A stretch of DNA of 20,977 nt, from IMG/VR virus record IMGVR_UViG_3300007276_000388, positions 1 through 20,977 of that record; one strand, 5' to 3'. The notes beneath the pieces are model-generated. The model was given only the letters and a program-made list of their open reading frames with translations, did not search any database and had not been told where the DNA came from. This stretch comes from a virus. The translations under genes and the position numbers were made by a program. Positions 19,692 to 20,977 of the stretch are shown in pieces. Each line of letters begins with the position of its first letter. Within the stretch, counting starts at the first letter, position 1.

Positions 19692-20977
19692 ATGGGATAT
19701 CTTGTTGTAACAGACCCATCCACTGGACTGCCGACGACAGTCAAGATCAGCGGAGAGCAACCAACAGACACTGAGGCCCAGCGTATTAACGACTGGTATT
19801 CTTCACGCACACCTGCGCCTGCGCCTGCACCCGTTGCTGCGCCTGAAGATTTCAACCCACCCGGCACAGCCCTTGGTCGGTCGCTTCAGACTGGCATCGG
19901 CAGTGTTCAGGAAATGTTTGGCGAGACACTTGAGGGCATTGGGTTTGATGAAGCTGGCGGCAGCCTCATGGAAGCTGGGCAGGAGAGGCAAGAAAAGTAC
20001 GGTCAGTACGCGACAAGGCTTGCAGACGTAGAAGACATCGGATCGTTCGGCCTGTTCGCTGGGGAAACACTTGCATCACAAGTTCCGTACTATGCTCCGG
20101 TAATGGCTGGCGCATACGCTGGCGGTAAGCTTGGAGCCGCGGGCGGCGCAGCCTTTGGTCCCGCTGGGGCTGGACTTGGTGCGTTTCTGGGCGGTGTCAC
20201 AGGCGGCGCGATAGGCAGCTATCCGCTTTTGTACGGTGAGAACCGTGCTGAGCAAAGACGTGTGGACATAGAGAGCGGCAGGCCAGTAGAGATTGATGAC
20301 CGCGTTGCTGCTTTGAACGCTATTGGTAAGTCAGCCTTGGAAGGTCTTGGCGGTCGGTTGATTGGTTGGGGCATTAAGCCCCTTGCTAAAGGCACCGGAC
20401 TTTTAACCAGAGTTGTTGGCCGGGGTACTGCTGGTGCTTTGACTGAGGTGCCAACAGAACTTGGCCAAGAAGTCCTCACCATCATTCAGTCTGGCGAAGA
20501 CCCACTCGACCCTAAATTTAAAGAACGCTACTTAGAAATTGCAGCAGCCTCAGCGATCATGGGCGGTGCAATTGGTGGAGTTGGCGGAGCATTCAACACC
20601 GAACAAAATCCGGGTGGGACAGTAGGGACACCGCAAGAACAGCTTGCCGCTGACCTTATCCAAGAGGGACAGGAGACCGCAGACCGCGGGCAGTACGCCA
20701 AGGAAGTTGCGGCTGATCAGCCAACGGAAACACTGGATGACCTGAGGGCGCGTCAAGCGTCCGCTGTGAAGCAGGAGCAGTTGGACAGAGGCGTTGGAAC
20801 TGTAAGGACAGATGTTGCACCAGATGTTGCACCAGAGGTTGGGCCAGATGTCGCCACGCAAAGGGCAGCGATAGAGCAGGCAGACACTAACCTTCGGCAA
20901 AGTCAGCTTAGCGCCGTACAGGAACAACGCGCGGCCAAGGCGGCAGATGAACTCGCCAGAACAAAACGTGTAGAGGA
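19692..20977 (+). CDS. Large ejection/core protein, partial (T7 gp16 position)
   Basis: This gene is open from ATG 19692 to the window end (428 codons, no stop). It begins MGYLVVTDPSTGLPTTVKIS, then a Pro/Ala linker (TPAPAPAPVAAPEDF). A helical part (VQEMFGETLEGIGFDEAGGS) precedes a strong glycine-zipper segment at residues 139-175 (AGAYAGGKLGAAGGAAF, then AGLGAFLGGVTGGAIG). A second membrane-like segment is IMGGAIGGVGGA near 289-300. TEVPTELGQEVLTIIQSGED at 251-270 is a motif I associate with the giant internal 'polyvalent-type' virion proteins of marine phages. By order it corresponds to T7 gp16, which spans the inner membrane and may carry a muralytic domain; no such domain is visible in this part. 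AAGGAG lies about 11 bases upstream. The visible C-terminal part is charged and helical. Confidence 0.7.
   Translation, partial: MGYLVVTDPSTGLPTTVKISGEQPTDTEAQRINDWYSSRTPAPAPAPVAAPEDFNPPGTALGRSLQTGIGSVQEMFGETLEGIGFDEAGGSLMEAGQERQEKYGQYATRLADVEDIGSFGLFAGETLASQVPYYAPVMAGAYAGGKLGAAGGAAFGPAGAGLGAFLGGVTGGAIGSYPLLYGENRAEQRRVDIESGRPVEIDDRVAALNAIGKSALEGLGGRLIGWGIKPLAKGTGLLTRVVGRGTAGALTEVPTELGQEVLTIIQSGEDPLDPKFKERYLEIAAASAIMGGAIGGVGGAFNTEQNPGGTVGTPQEQLAADLIQEGQETADRGQYAKEVAADQPTETLDDLRARQASAVKQEQLDRGVGTVRTDVAPDVAPEVGPDVATQRAAIEQADTNLRQSQLSAVQEQRAAKAADELARTKRVE
20811..20855 (+). repeat. Short tandem DVAP repeat in last gene
   Basis: GATGTTGCACCA occurs twice in tandem (20811-20822 and 20823-20834), followed by degenerate copies, encoding DVAPDVAPEVGPDVA. 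It is in frame and probably a flexible linker; slippage could change its length. Confidence 0.75.

Overview
The window is the virion-structure region of a tailed phage or closely related prophage; every supported gene is on the + strand. Gene content points to a short-tailed (podovirus-type) phage of the kind common in marine metagenomes. The markers are an SU10/P22-type head-tail adaptor, a large tail hub or nozzle protein of the P22 gp10/T7 gp12 class, and a right-hand cassette ordered like T7 genes 13-14-15-16. Moderate G+C and 22-residue repeats of a type I remember from alphaproteobacterial phages suggest, but do not prove, an alphaproteobacterial host. No terminase, portal, capsid, integrase, polymerase, tRNA, CRISPR or insertion sequence is visible. 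Family recognition is from memory, not from a search.

Layout. (1) 1-430: a small secreted protein closed by a strong terminator with a TTCG loop, then a short intergenic region. (2) 435-3970: small virion proteins, a P22 gp4-like joining protein, a beta-rich virion protein, an SU10-type adaptor and two small conserved phage proteins. (3) 3972-5810: two small beta-rich proteins, a probable membrane/lysis pair (coiled coil plus one membrane segment, then an N-terminally anchored protein with two cysteines), and a Trp-rich conserved protein. (4) 5807-9934: two adjacent genes sharing a 22-residue repeat, about 6 copies in the first and about 35 in the second. (5) 10039-12167: tail fibre and a small beta-rich protein. 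(6) 12168-14335: tail hub/nozzle and a small partner. (7) 14410-20977: an Ala/Gly-rich virion protein, a GNAT-fold gp13-like protein, two large presumed ejection proteins and the start of a third with glycine-zipper membrane segments, cut by the window end.

Genes are packed tightly, many joined by ATGA or TAATG overlaps, so most of the window probably works as one late operon. Joining proteins close the DNA-filled head, fibres and the repeat proteins contact the host, and the right-hand cassette probably carries DNA across the host envelope. The most unusual item is the 906-residue repeat protein: near-identical protein units encoded by diverged DNA, with a few exact recent copies, two inserted Trp-containing modules and a reused set of unit endings. 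A second unexplained signal is a short YA(K/E)GG motif repeated in three different proteins. No stretch over 300 bases lacks a gene.
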